From contig JAZKJV010002617.1 in NCBI GenBank assembly GCA_037367405.1, positions 310,001 to 374,000 of the forward strand: 64,000 nt of DNA. The letters run 5' to 3'. The translations under genes and the position numbers were made by a program. A model generated the notes under the pieces. The model was not told the DNA's origin. It saw only the letters and a list, made by a program, of their open reading frames with translations, and did not search any database. Position 1 is the first letter of the stretch. The number at the start of each line of letters is the position of its first letter. The stretch comes from Ottelia alismoides. Lineage: Eukaryota; Streptophyta; Magnoliopsida; Alismatales; Hydrocharitaceae. This document shows, piece after piece, positions 21,640-33,400 of this stretch.

Positions 21640-24547
21640 TAAATTGTATGTGAAATCTATCTATCATCTATTGGTTGAACTCTATCTGATGATTCTTTTT
21701 GGCATTTTCTTTTTTCTGCCCCTTAGCCAAATGGAGTGCTCTGGGAAAGGGGACTATAGGGTCCTTCTCGGTGAAGGACTAGGAGAGGGTCTGGAATGCT
21801 CATGGACAGCAGAATCCACACAAACATCATCAAGCAACACATGTGGATCCGAAAATAATAAACCCTTTCCTTTATTTGCAGAAATGTCCTAAGATACATG
21901 TATGGAAGGAAAAACAACAGACTAGCAGAACTGAAAATGGTGGCCTCAATACCACCCTTGGCATCTGGACTCGCGACATCAGTGCCGTGCTCTGGCTCAG
22001 CAATTGTAATGGTGGCATCAGTACCACCTCCTCCAACTGGTGAAGCGACGGCCTTAGTATCGTTGGCTGGATCAACATCCTTGGTGATCGGACAGTGAAG
22101 ATGTGGCGACATCCAACGGCTTTGATTAGAATCGGGGCCTCCTTCTTCATCTGATGGCAGGGAGGGGCTGAGGAAGAACATGGAATAAGGTTCGCATGGG
22201 CGAACTTCCTCTGGTGATATATCCCTCCCCCGTTGGTCTACACTGCTCTGAAAGGGCTCTAGACATTCCTGGCAAGGTCCCCTAACAGTTGGAGGCATCA
22301 GAATGGGCGGAGCTTCACTGGAGCGCCACCGTAAGTTCGGAGAAGATGCAACGCTCCAGGAACCTCTAACGATCTTCGAAATCATCTCCTGGTGCTTGTT
22401 TACTGCACCTAACCTACACAGGAAGGAAACACTACTTGAGGGTGTTCTCCTCGACCAAAAATGAAGCTGTGAGCAAACAAAATGAGATAGGCAGAGATGC
22501 TTCCGGCGAGGTGGTAGAGGGAAGCTTTGATTAGCAGAATCAAGGGGATTCCGGTTGGTCTAAGGTAGATGGGAGACGGAGAAACGTAGAGGGAAGAAGA
22601 TGAGATGGAATGGCAGGTTGAAACTGGTCATTTAAATGGTGAAATATTCGCCGGAGCAGAGCTCCGGTGAACTACGAAGTGGCCGATTAACGCTAACACA
22701 CTAATCTAACTACTAAACTAATGGCATAATTTAAATGATGGAATTAAAATCTACCTAAAATAAGAAGAATGCGTAGCTCTTACCTGGACGAATGGCTAAG
22801 GAACAGAGGTGGCTGGAGCTGGCCGCCTAGATGCAACTCCACCCTCCGTCCACCGCTGTGAGCTTAGGGGTTGCTCCATCTGTCATGTGGAGTCCTCGCT
22901 TTGGCCGAGACACAGGGTGTAGGGGGTTGAAGATGACCAAAATTGCATGGAGACGAGGGGGTTTTTATTTATAGACATAGGTGTGCACCCTTATTGACCG
23001 GGAAAATGGAAGATGTACAAGCTATGAACAATGGTTTCAAGAGGTTGGCGTGGATCAGGATTGATCTACGAGAAATTCCTGTAAAGGGATCGATCGTAAT
23101 CGATGGGAGTAGTGGCCAGGAAAAGTGGAAGAAAATGTAGGATTAGACAGGTCTGCATCAATTCTGGAGCAGAGGAGGCAGTTAACCAATGGTCAACTAG
23201 CGACCTGACGTGATTGGTCCACGTCGGGTCGCTACAGGACAAAAACCCGATTTTTATTTGAAAATAAATATTTAAAAAATAAATGATTTTATTAATTTTT
23301 TATTATAAAAAATGTTTATTATTTTATTTAATATTTTATTATGATTTTTATTTATTTTTTTGGTGTATTTTATTACAAGTTTATTTTTAAGGGCTTATTT
23401 ATAGGTATAATAACCTATATTTTTATTTTTATTTGTATATTTTATTTTAGTATTTTACTCTTTTATTTTATATATTTATAACTTATTTTTACGAGTATAA
23501 ATATATTTTTATTTTATTTTTATGATGTTATTTTTACACTTAAATAAATAGACATGTATATTGTATAGGTATATTTATAGATATTTTGCCTATGTATTAT
23601 ATACATCTTTTTATTTTAATGTATTTTATTGATTTTTATGTTGGTTTTGTATTTTTAATAGAATATAAATAATATTTACAATATTACAAAAATATAAAGA
23701 ATAAATAATAAAAGAATATGTTTCCCTTTTTATTTATGTACAAGTATAACATAGATGTTTTGCCTATATTTTTACATAAACTTATTTTATTTTCATTTTA
23801 TTTTTTGTTTTATTCTAGTTTTAATATACACATATGTTATGAATAGTATTTCCAAAATTAAAAAAATATAAATTTGTAAAATTAGTAAGGGATGAATAAA
23901 ATGAATAGCTTAATCGGTAGAATGTACAATAGGGGTCAAAAACCTAACTTTCACACAGTAACTCCAAAAAATATAAAACCACCACCATTAAATAGATTGT
24001 GAAAAGTTATATACAATTAGAGTGATTTTGATATGTTTTGAGTTTTTGTTTGAAAGATATGGGTCTATGAAGTTGGATTTTTGACTTTTTATTCTGTGTA
24101 TAAAATGAACATTGTGTATTATTTTTGTACAAACTTAATTTTGTATTTTTATTTACATTATTATCTGTAACTTTTATGTACAAAGCTTATTTATTTGATG
24201 AATAATAATAAACAATAAAATAGGTGTCAAAATGCTTAAATAAAGAATGGATAAATGGCATTTTTATTGTATTTTGGCCCTTATCTCCCCCTACTTTATT
24301 CCTTGTCGACCAACTCAATTCTTGACTTGGTCTCGAGATTCGGGGTCATAAAATATTTTCAATATTTTATTACTTTTTATTTTTTCTCTTTATTCTATAA
24401 TTTTGGCATTAAAAACCTTATTTTACATACAAATAATACAATAAATAATGAATGTTATTATGCACAAATTTCAGTTATTAACATGCATTAGCTAGGGTTT
24501 TTAAGGCCAAAATGATAGAATAAAGGTGATGAAATGGAGATTCATCA
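21640..24547 (-). mobile_element. Truncated LTR of the element 3 subtype next to element 2 pol
   Basis: On - it starts TGATGAATCTCC at 24547 and shares the U3 block GTCAAGAATTGA, GGAATAAAGTAGGGGGAGATA with the element 3 LTR (54670-54735). A TATA box (TATAAATA) lies at 22966-22973, followed by GC-rich R/U5-like sequence. It lacks a terminal CA and primer site and joins the protease region of element 2 near 21600. Its subtype differs from the other LTR of element 2 (12278-15599), so either the element is recombinant or this LTR came from a separate insertion. A 220-codon frame inside it is not considered a gene. Confidence 0.65.
22966..22973 (-). promoter_or_regulatory. TATA box of the truncated LTR
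   Basis: TATAAATA on - followed by a run of A and C, then GC-rich sequence. It would drive transcription leftwards through the remnant of element 2. Confidence 0.5.
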
Positions 24548-24548
24548 T

Positions 24549-24566
24549 TCCTCGACAATGGTGCCA
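24549..24566 (-). other. Decayed tRNA-Asp primer binding site
   Basis: On -, TGGCACCATTGTCGAGGA matches the tRNA-Asp complement TGGCGCCGTTGCCGGGGA (perfect at 58050) except at four positions, all transitions of the G-to-A or C-to-T kind. It follows the LTR end TTATCA at 24569, two bases away, as in the other elements. One base beyond it begins another LTR (24547), so the body of this element has been interrupted exactly after its primer site. Confidence 0.7.
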
Positions 24567-24568
24567 TT

Positions 24569-27050
24569 TGATAAACCCGTAAATGCCCTATTTAATAATG
24601 TAGAATTAATATGTGAATTTCATTGCAGGCGGACAAAATATCAGATCGATCAAAAACCACTTTGATTAATTTTTCAATTAAATACAAGCGATCACATATT
24701 TTTGTACTCGGGCAAGCCCAAGGTCAAACGCAGAAACACAAGCCTCTTAAGTGATTATTTAGACTCCTAATACTCGATTCAAGTGATTAATAAATAACTA
24801 ACAGGTCAACACACAAGGATAAATGATGCTGACAGATGAGACATTTTTTATTTGATTTTTATGATGCAATGAGATACAAGTGTAGAAATATGTAAATATG
24901 TCCGATCTGGATGAAATCATTAAGCAATAAAAATGTGGTCAATTTCATAATCAATTCATGAAGCTAACTTAATTGATATATTAACCAATGGCATTAAAAG
25001 TCATTAAATAGATGACACTACATCACTAGAATTTATCATCTGAATTTTAATGTCAAATCATGGGACAAATCATGCCTATGAATAGATAATGAAATAAGCT
25101 TTGAAATGAAATTGAAATCAACTTAAACGGAGATCATATCTCAAGATATCCACAAAAGAGTCTAGGGGCATAAAAATAAAGAAAAACATGAAAATAAATT
25201 AGAAAATTCTTACAAACAGGTCCCTAGAAGGGCATAAATGTAATTAATGAAAACCGTGAGACCTTCCCTATAAATTTCCCATGCACGCGGGGGCTATATT
25301 GTAATTACTGAAACTTGGAGGGGCTAGAATGTAATTAACCCCAGGCGCACATGTGTTGCGCGTGCCTGGGAGGACATGTCTGCAATTTGGAAAAGACGAG
25401 GCACCGATGCAATTTTCCTACCCCTCACATGACCAGAGCACATGAGGGCTAGGCTCGAACGAAGGCTCAGGCTTGGTGCTTGGATCGTGCACGGGCTGGA
25501 GGCTCGGGCCATGTGGCATCAGCTGGTGCTCCGGCTTGGCTTGGGCAACCCGAACCTGGAGGCTGGATTCAGAGGCTCGGGGGTGGGATACATGGCTTCT
25601 TGTGGGCCATCTAATCGTAAGGATCAGATGACAATTGTACGTCGAGTTCTTCAATGTCGCCGCCTCCTGCAACGGACTTGGTGGGGCTCCGGCTAGCTCC
25701 CCTTTCCTCCACCAGACCTCCATCAACCGTCTGAAGTTCGGGGAAACATCTGGAGGAGTTGGCGATGAAGCTCTGATGCTGGGGAACTGCTAGAGAGGTC
25801 GAGGGCGTCATGGCAAGGCGGGGCCCATTGAAGACGGAGCTTTCGAATTTAGCTCCGACGAGGCTACGACCATTGAGAGAAGTTTACCTACAAGGTGTTA
25901 ACTCTAGCCGAAGCGTGTAAGTGTGGGGTAAACTGAAGTGGGGTCCCGTGCGAGAGGAGGAGTGGGGACCGGAGCTCCATCTCCAGCGAGCTGGAGAGGA
26001 TGTGGTGTGAGGGTGATTAGGTGATGGAGAAGAGGAGGAGGCGAGCGGAGGATAGTGCGAGGATAAGCAAGGTGCGATGAAGCTAATGGGGTAGTCAATT
26101 GTGGGCGAGAATGAGAAGGGCGTCTAATTAATTAGAAGAAACCAGAAGAAAAGGCAGAGGAGACTTACCTGAAGATCAAGGGCGAACAAGGCGGTATGGG
26201 CTGAGCTCCGAGGGGCGCTTTGTTCTTCGCTGGACTCCGACGACCCTTCAAAGCAAGCTCACCAGTGTATTAAGGTCGGATCATGGCCTACAATGGCCAA
26301 GGGTCAACATCGGAGCTGATGGTCATCTTCACGACCTCGATTGGTCCCCTCTCTGTCACAGAGGGGAGGAGAGGCGTTGGGCCTCGGCCCACGTAAAGGT
26401 GGATGGAGCAAAAGGAGGGCGGTGATGGCTTATTTGAAGGTTGAAGGGCCGAGGTGCAGGTGGTGAAGGTTGTGACTTAGTGGGTTCGTACTGACCAGGA
26501 GAAGAGGGAGGATCGAGGTTAGGTGATGCGTTTGGACGATGGGAGTGAGAGCTTGGAGTAGTCACGCTCAATGAGTGGTGGAGTTGGTCATCGAGGTCGG
26601 GAAAATAGAAAGGGTGCGACGGGCTCGAAGTGGAGAACGTGGAAGAGAGGGGGTGTGGGAGGTTGAAGACGAACGTGTGATCGTTGGATTTTACGATCCA
26701 ACGATCGAGATGAGGGCATGATGGAGCAGCCCTGATCAATCGATCAGGTTGCATCGTGCATGTGTGAATGGGGTGTGGATGGTCGTTGGATCTAGTGATC
26801 CAACGATTGCGGAGCGGGCGGGGGCGGACGCTCCAGATGAGATATGGAGGCAGATCGAATGGTTGAGGATGGAAAGAGAATGAGTGGTTGAGATGGAGGT
26901 GCCAGAAGGAGATCAAACGGCTGGAAAAGGAGGCGGATGGCACGAGGTGAGGCGTGCCGCGTGGCTCAACCAGAAGGAGCCATGTGGCCCAACGAGATTA
27001 TTCGGAATATAAAAATAAAAGAAAAATAAAAAATAGAAGGAGGAGAATTA
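24569..27050 (-). mobile_element. Older Athila-like LTR, 5' end truncated
   Basis: On - it ends at 24569 (TTATCA) before the primer site and carries the end signature ACCTTGGGCTTGCCC (near 24710), the modules AATTACA-N-TAGCCCC (25200-25340), and GC-rich sequence to 26950 with two CGTTGGATC/GATCCAACG inverted repeats at 26679-26706 and 26784-26805. The AT-rich U3 and the TGATGA start are missing; LTR-like sequence fades into the host gene promoter near 27050. Frames at 25324-26943 are LTR shadows. Confidence 0.6.
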
Positions 27051-27200
27051 AGAAAAACTCAAAACCCCCTAATATATAATCGTCGAAGCTGCTATAGTTT
27101 ATGACCATTTTCTCTTCAATAATCATTTAACATTGACTGTATTTCATAGAATCGAGTTAGACCGCGGATACAACGAGCGAGCTATCAAATTAGTGGAAGT

Positions 27201-27220
27201 CTTTCTTTTATAAAAGAAAG
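27201..27220 (+). promoter_or_regulatory. Palindromic TATA region of the SCAMP gene
   Basis: A perfect 20-base palindrome CTTTCTTTTATAAAAGAAAG contains TATAAAA at 27209-27215. It lies about 265 bases before the start codon, with a CT-rich 5' leader (27355-27465) between them, as usual in plant promoters. Assignment as core promoter is inferred. Confidence 0.4.
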
Positions 27221-27473
27221 AAGAACAATCGTTCGTCTCTACTCCGAAAGTAATTAAGATCAACAATCTTGACCACAAGGTTAGTGGCATGATTCCAAGT
27301 GAGGCCGTTGAGGGTCTCTTTCACAAATTTTTTGAAAAGAAAAGAAAAAATACATTCCTCTCCCTCCTAAACCCCCGTTCCCTTTTTTCGTTTCCTCCTG
27401 TGACGACACAACACTCTTTCTCTCTCTCTCACTCTCTCTTTCCCCTCTTAACCATCTCCTTCCTCCGGATCCG

Positions 27474-30400
27474 ATGAACCCCATCACGATCCCAACCCCT
27501 TCGACGAGGACCATTCCGAACCCTTTTCGGTAAATCCAACTCCTCTATCCCTCCCTTTTAACCCCATTTTAATTCGCAACGTGTCGATGCAAACGTGGTT
27601 GCTCTATTTTTTCCCTACGCGTAGAAAGACCCGTTCTTTTTTGCTAAAATTAGGTTATCGCGCTATTTGCGAAGAACCCAATCTTTTTTCTTGTTTTAGT
27701 ATGTGTATATGTGATTGGAATCGAGTGTGGTGGTCGCGTTCCTGAGGAAAAGTGGCGTCTTTGTTGGGTTTCTGAAGAGATGAGCATCTCAGAATCGAAT
27801 GAAGGGAATGAGGTCATGTATTACATCTCCAAAAGGTGTCTCTTTTTTGCAGACTTGATTATTGGATACGCTTGTGATTTTGTTGCATTAAGAGGAAGAA
27901 TTTCGTGTATTGGTTGTTTACATTAACAGGAAGAAGTTCGTGTATTGGTTGTTCTTATGGCAGAGATTTAAATTTCTCCTTTTACACCTTAGTGACATGG
28001 AAATTTGATTTGAGTGTTGGTTGATGATGACGTCTAGGCCAGAAATAGGGGTTTCACATGATTTAGATGCACGTTGGATATGAGAAGGCTTTGTTTTTTT
28101 CCTCTTCATTTAATTGGGATATATGCCTCCTGAAGCAAGTGCAGTAATCGGCTTCCTGAGAAAAGATGGTGGCTTTGTTGGATTTCTGGAGTTATGAGTA
28201 TCTCGGAGTCATGCAATGGGAATGTCATCGTGTCTTACTTCTCCAAATGGTGCCTTTGCACACTTGATTGTTGGATGCGTTTTTTGATTTTGTTGCATGT
28301 GTTTAGTATTAAATCTTTTCCCTCTGAAAAAGTGTTAAATTCCCGATTGATGCGAACTCCTTTTTCTTTTAAGAATAGATGTGTATTTGATGGTTTTGGA
28401 TGCTTTGCTCTTGGAAACAAGTGCATGAATCTGGTTCTTGAGGAAATGTGGTGGCTATGTTGAGATTTTTGGAGGTTGAAGCTCTCAAAGTTGTGTAATG
28501 TGAACAAAGTCATGTATTATATCTCCAGAATGCATCCACGGACTTAATTATCGGACACGCTGAGTGATTTTTATTGGATAGATCATCATGCATTAGGTTT
28601 TTTCGTGGAAACATTTTTAATTTTTGATGCCTGTTAATTTTTCTTAGTTGTGGAGGTTTGTTTTTTTGTTTTTCCCTTTAAAAGGAAGGATGTACACCCT
28701 GGCCAAAATCTTATTTAATTAAAACAACTAAAGTTACAAATTCTCGCAATATGTGGAAGTTTGTGCCTAGAAATGGGTGGGCAGATTGGCATCTTGAAAA
28801 AGGGTGGTGGCTTTATTCAATTTCTGAAGGGATGACAGTTTCAGAGACATGTATTGGGAATGAGCTCATGTAAAGATTGGTTTTTTATTACATCATGTGG
28901 TCATGTGTTAAACCCTTTATTTCTAGAGAAGATTTGATATCTTGATTCCTGCCAAATTTGTTTAATAGCTGAGACGTATATGATGCTTTCACTTGTTTAT
29001 GTATGTAAATGAGTGTGATGATTGGATTCCTTAGGATGGTTGGTGGTCTGTTGGTTTTTTCTTGATTTAGGAAGGTTTCTCAGTTGGGTCTTCAAAAAGG
29101 TCTTGGTGCAAGCTTAGTTATCTTATATGTTTTGTGTCTTGTTGCATATGTCATGTACCATTTCTTTTCCTGAAGGGGATTTCATTCCTTTTAAAAAATG
29201 AGATGCATGTAATGATTTTTGGTGATTTTTTTCTTTTGTTGGGGGAGGGGTGTGAGATTCTTATCGAAAGATTATTCATTCATTGGAATTCAGGAGTGAC
29301 AAGGATTCTAGAAATGAATTTTAATGACTACGGCACAAGACCTCAGATTGACATTTTGTTTATTATTTTCATTTTTGGCAAATGAAAAAACTTATCTTTT
29401 TTATCATAAAATCATCAAACTAGTCATCTTATCATTCATCGATAGAAGACATGAGAAGAAAGAGAACATTCTTGAAGTTTTTGCAAATGTTGTCATTTAT
29501 CCCCACAAAGTAGGCAGTACACATTTCTCCGAGTGCAGTCAGAATTCTTGGAAAACTGGTTTTTTATCTATATCAAGAAATTTCTGTTGATTTTTTATTG
29601 TTTGTTGCTTGAATTCCTTTTGTATTGGTCATGAGGTGCATTCGTTTTCTTGATGCTGAAAGAGTTATCCTTATCTACTTTATCCTGCTGATGCTTTCAT
29701 TTGCAGAATGGCGCTGATCCTGGATCAAATCCACACCTATCTGCTGTTCCCATTGGCTTCTGAGCGCGTCAGTTTTAGTGACAAGCTAGATGGGGTGGTC
29801 AACATACCATTGGATGCAATGAATGTATAAATTGATTTTGGGACCTAGAGTATTTTCCATGCACATTGTGATCTAAGTATATTTAATGTATCTGTCTCTT
29901 GTTTTCTGAAGGAAACCAAGAAAAAACAAAAGGATCTTGCAACATGGGAAACAGAACTGGAAAAGAGAGAAAAGGTGACCAGTTACTCTGATATTATTTA
30001 TGGGATCTATCTTATTGCTTTGTTGAATAATAGCGAACACATAAGTGACACAGTCGACATCTTTTTTCTAGATCCAGCTCCATTGTTTGCCTGATGTTTT
30101 TTTAACTTCTATAGTTTTTCTAACAAACCAGTGTTGTAATTATTAAATAGATATAATATATGTTTCCCATTTTTTCTTTGTACTTACAACAGGACATACG
30201 AAGGAGAGAGGATGCACTCTCAAATGGTAAACACAGTTTGTCTTGGTTTCACCCCCTAAAATGATTGTTGGCATCTACTTAACGTAAGACCGTTTTCTCT
30301 TATATGTTCAATGCAGCCGGTATCCCTATGGAGGAGAAAAATTGGCCTCCCTTCTTTCCCATAATCCACCATAATATAGCCAAAGAAATACCAATCCCTG

Positions 30401-33400
30401 TTCAAAGATTGCAGTATCTGGCATTTGCTAGCTGGTTAGGTACACTTTAACAGTTTTTACTTTCTTGTTGTATGCATCTCCTGCTATGAATTTTCTTCTT
30501 CACAATGATATTCCTATTTTATAAAGTATGAGAGATGCGCATAAAATGATTTTTATGAATAAATTGCATTTAGCTGGACCAATCTGATACATTAATAATT
30601 TACTATTTGTCCTGAAGATAAATGTATTTGTAACCAAGTTCATGAAAATTTGTTGAGATATCAAATGGAAGTTATCATCATCACTTGTGCTCTATGTTGC
30701 AATAGATTGTCTTAAAAGACACATTTTACAGTAATTATGTAATACATATGATGAAAATGTCAGAATCCACAAAACTAAGTTTCACCATCAATATTGATAT
30801 TGTGTTGGAGTTGATCTTTATCGACCGGTGCTTATTTTAGATTTTTAAAAAAATAGAATTTCAAGATATATGAATATATTAGAATAAATGTAATAGAAGC
30901 AAACTTTTTAATTTCCTCTCTTCTCCATTGGACTCCATCCAACCTCGCTCATCGTTGTCCCTGAATCATCTCCCCTTAACGTTGCATCTATCTTTCCCTC
31001 CAATCTTCCTTCCTCGCCTCCATGCCAACCTACCACCTTCGCCATTTGACAACTTATCTTTCACCTTGATGCCTCTCCTTGGAACTCTTCCCTCCCACAT
31101 TCTCTCCTCAATATGGTCCAATGTTCCTTCCCTTTCTTATTACCAATGTATCCTCTCCTTGCAAGGAATTTTGCATGCTTGACTTGAGCTGCTAGTAAGT
31201 GCAAGTCAAGGTGCAATTAGATGCTAAAATTAGGGTCACATCACTTCGGTGGTTGTGGAGTTTGTGCGGGTATTGTGCCAAATTGCCAATTACTAAATTG
31301 GAGTTTGTTATTTCAAGATTAAGATTATGTTCATTGAGATTTCAGAAGGACATCAAGAAGCATTGCGGTTTGGTCAAAAGATTATTGCAACAAGGATAAT
31401 TATTGGACATGGGGTGGACAAGATGAGACAATATTGGACATGACTAAAAGTGGTTGTGATGAAAGTTTAATGGAGGAGGGGAGAAGATGTTGCTAAAGAT
31501 GTTTTTGGTATAATATTCCTTAACTATTGAGAAGGTGGAGAGCAACAACATGTTATGTAAATTGAACTTATTTGGATTATCATTTCTTACTTCAAGACAA
31601 TTGAAATATAATTGGGACTTCTGATAGATCTTAATCGTAGTGCTTGCATTGTAAGATTTTGCAAGGTTTTAGTGTGAGATCTAAATTTACTCGTGCTAGT
31701 TATCTTCGATGGGGTTTAACAAGTGTAACATCATTTTTCGAAATAATCGCTTCAATGGTGAAAATGTGGCGGCATATGCTAGGGTGCTTGTAGAGAGTTG
31801 GTTCTCTTAACACATGCTTTTACAAGTTTCCTTGTACTCAGCTTGTAATATTTTCGTGGTGATTAATGATGAGGTTTTTGGACTTACACCTATGCGGTGG
31901 GGGCCCTTTTCCTTTAAAAAACAAATGTAGCATCTAAGTTTACAAGTGATGGTTATCTTCACGTGTAACATTGAAGTTTACTTGCTAAAATAATAAAAAA
32001 CACCTCGTCGATGTTGCATGAGCTCTTCGTTGCATTTGAGAGGATTTCAACGATCTTTAATGAGGTTTCTCAAGGTTATTGGATGTCAATCTCCATCACT
32101 ACTGGAGATTTCTTAAGGGAGACACCACATGTTCCATCTCATGGTCCATGTTGAGGCTATGGAGGAAAAAAAGCTTCTCCTATCTCCGACAATGAGTACA
32201 GGGGATGTGGGGCTCCTTTTATAGCCTCACAGACAGTCTGGAGTCTCACCGCTCATACATGTGAGACTAAACATGAGTGGGGTAATTGGATCATGGTGAG
32301 ATCAATTACCCACCTAATACATTCTCTAACAGTTTCTATTTTTGCCAGTGAACGCTTTTATTCAGAAATGTTTGTTTCCACGCTAAGACTCTGGGTATTG
32401 GCTTTTGCAAGTATTTCCTCTCATTTTTATTAATATATCGGGGACAGACACCTTAGCGTGTTTCTCCCTTTTTGACTCCAAAAAAATCAGAGAGTAGTGT
32501 AATTGGATCTTGGAGATATCCAATTATCCTTTTAACTCATTCTCTAACAATTTCCTAAAAAAGCATTCTCTCTCAATTTTAATACACAATTCTTATATGT
32601 TTATATAGATAAGGTTTGGGATTTTACATTTTATATTTAGACAGGCATGATTTAGTATGTGTATTCATACATTAATATAGATCTGAAAATGACGAACCTT
32701 CCAAGGCTAGCTGGTCGTTTCTACACTCTATTTCATCATTAGACTCATTCGTGAAATTGCCGCAGCAAAGGTGCTTGCTGAACTAGCAAGCAGCCGCTCA
32801 TATAAATCTAATTTTTGCTGATCTTGCTGAAATGACAAAACTTCATCATTTATGTTTCCTACGCCCTATGTAAATGGTTTGCTGGTCTTGCTGAACTGAG
32901 ATTAGTTTTGATTCACCATACTCATCTGAAGCTAGAAACGGGTATGTCCAGTCATTACTGCTGTCGTGATTATTCTTTATGGGATTGCTAAAATACTCAG
33001 TTGTGTAATTAAGTTGCCTTACTGATCTGATTTTATAGTCAGTCAACTGACTATTGAACAATTATAACCTTATTCAATCCGCCTCCTTACCACCCTTTAC
33101 TAATCAGATGGATAAGTTGGTCTCGTTGGCCGATTTTTGCAAGCTTGGTCGCAACTATTTATGTTGTATGGGCATGAGGATCGTATCCCAATTGTTCCTT
33201 GAGACTGGACAAACTGTCTTGGTGTTCTTAGATTGTTCGTAATATCATCATGATACACTATTAGCTTTCTTATGCATTTTTTGGCTCATATATCACAATG
33301 ATATTAACTAGTATAATTGAAACTAAGAATAAATGTTCTTTTTCTTGCAGGAATAGTTCTTTGTCTCTCATGGAATTTTATTGCTGTAATGGTCTGCTCG

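Noticed and set aside
21723..22385. 220-codon frame on minus where gag might be expected
   Set aside because: It overlaps sequence with LTR features (AGCCGTTGGAT modules, position after a TATA box) and shows no Gag motif; it is best read as LTR.
31670..31930. Possible tail of an L1-type LINE in SCAMP intron 5
   Set aside because: A short frame ([19 protein letters not shown]) and an A-rich end recall LINE tails, but no reverse transcriptase, target duplication or clean 3' end is visible.
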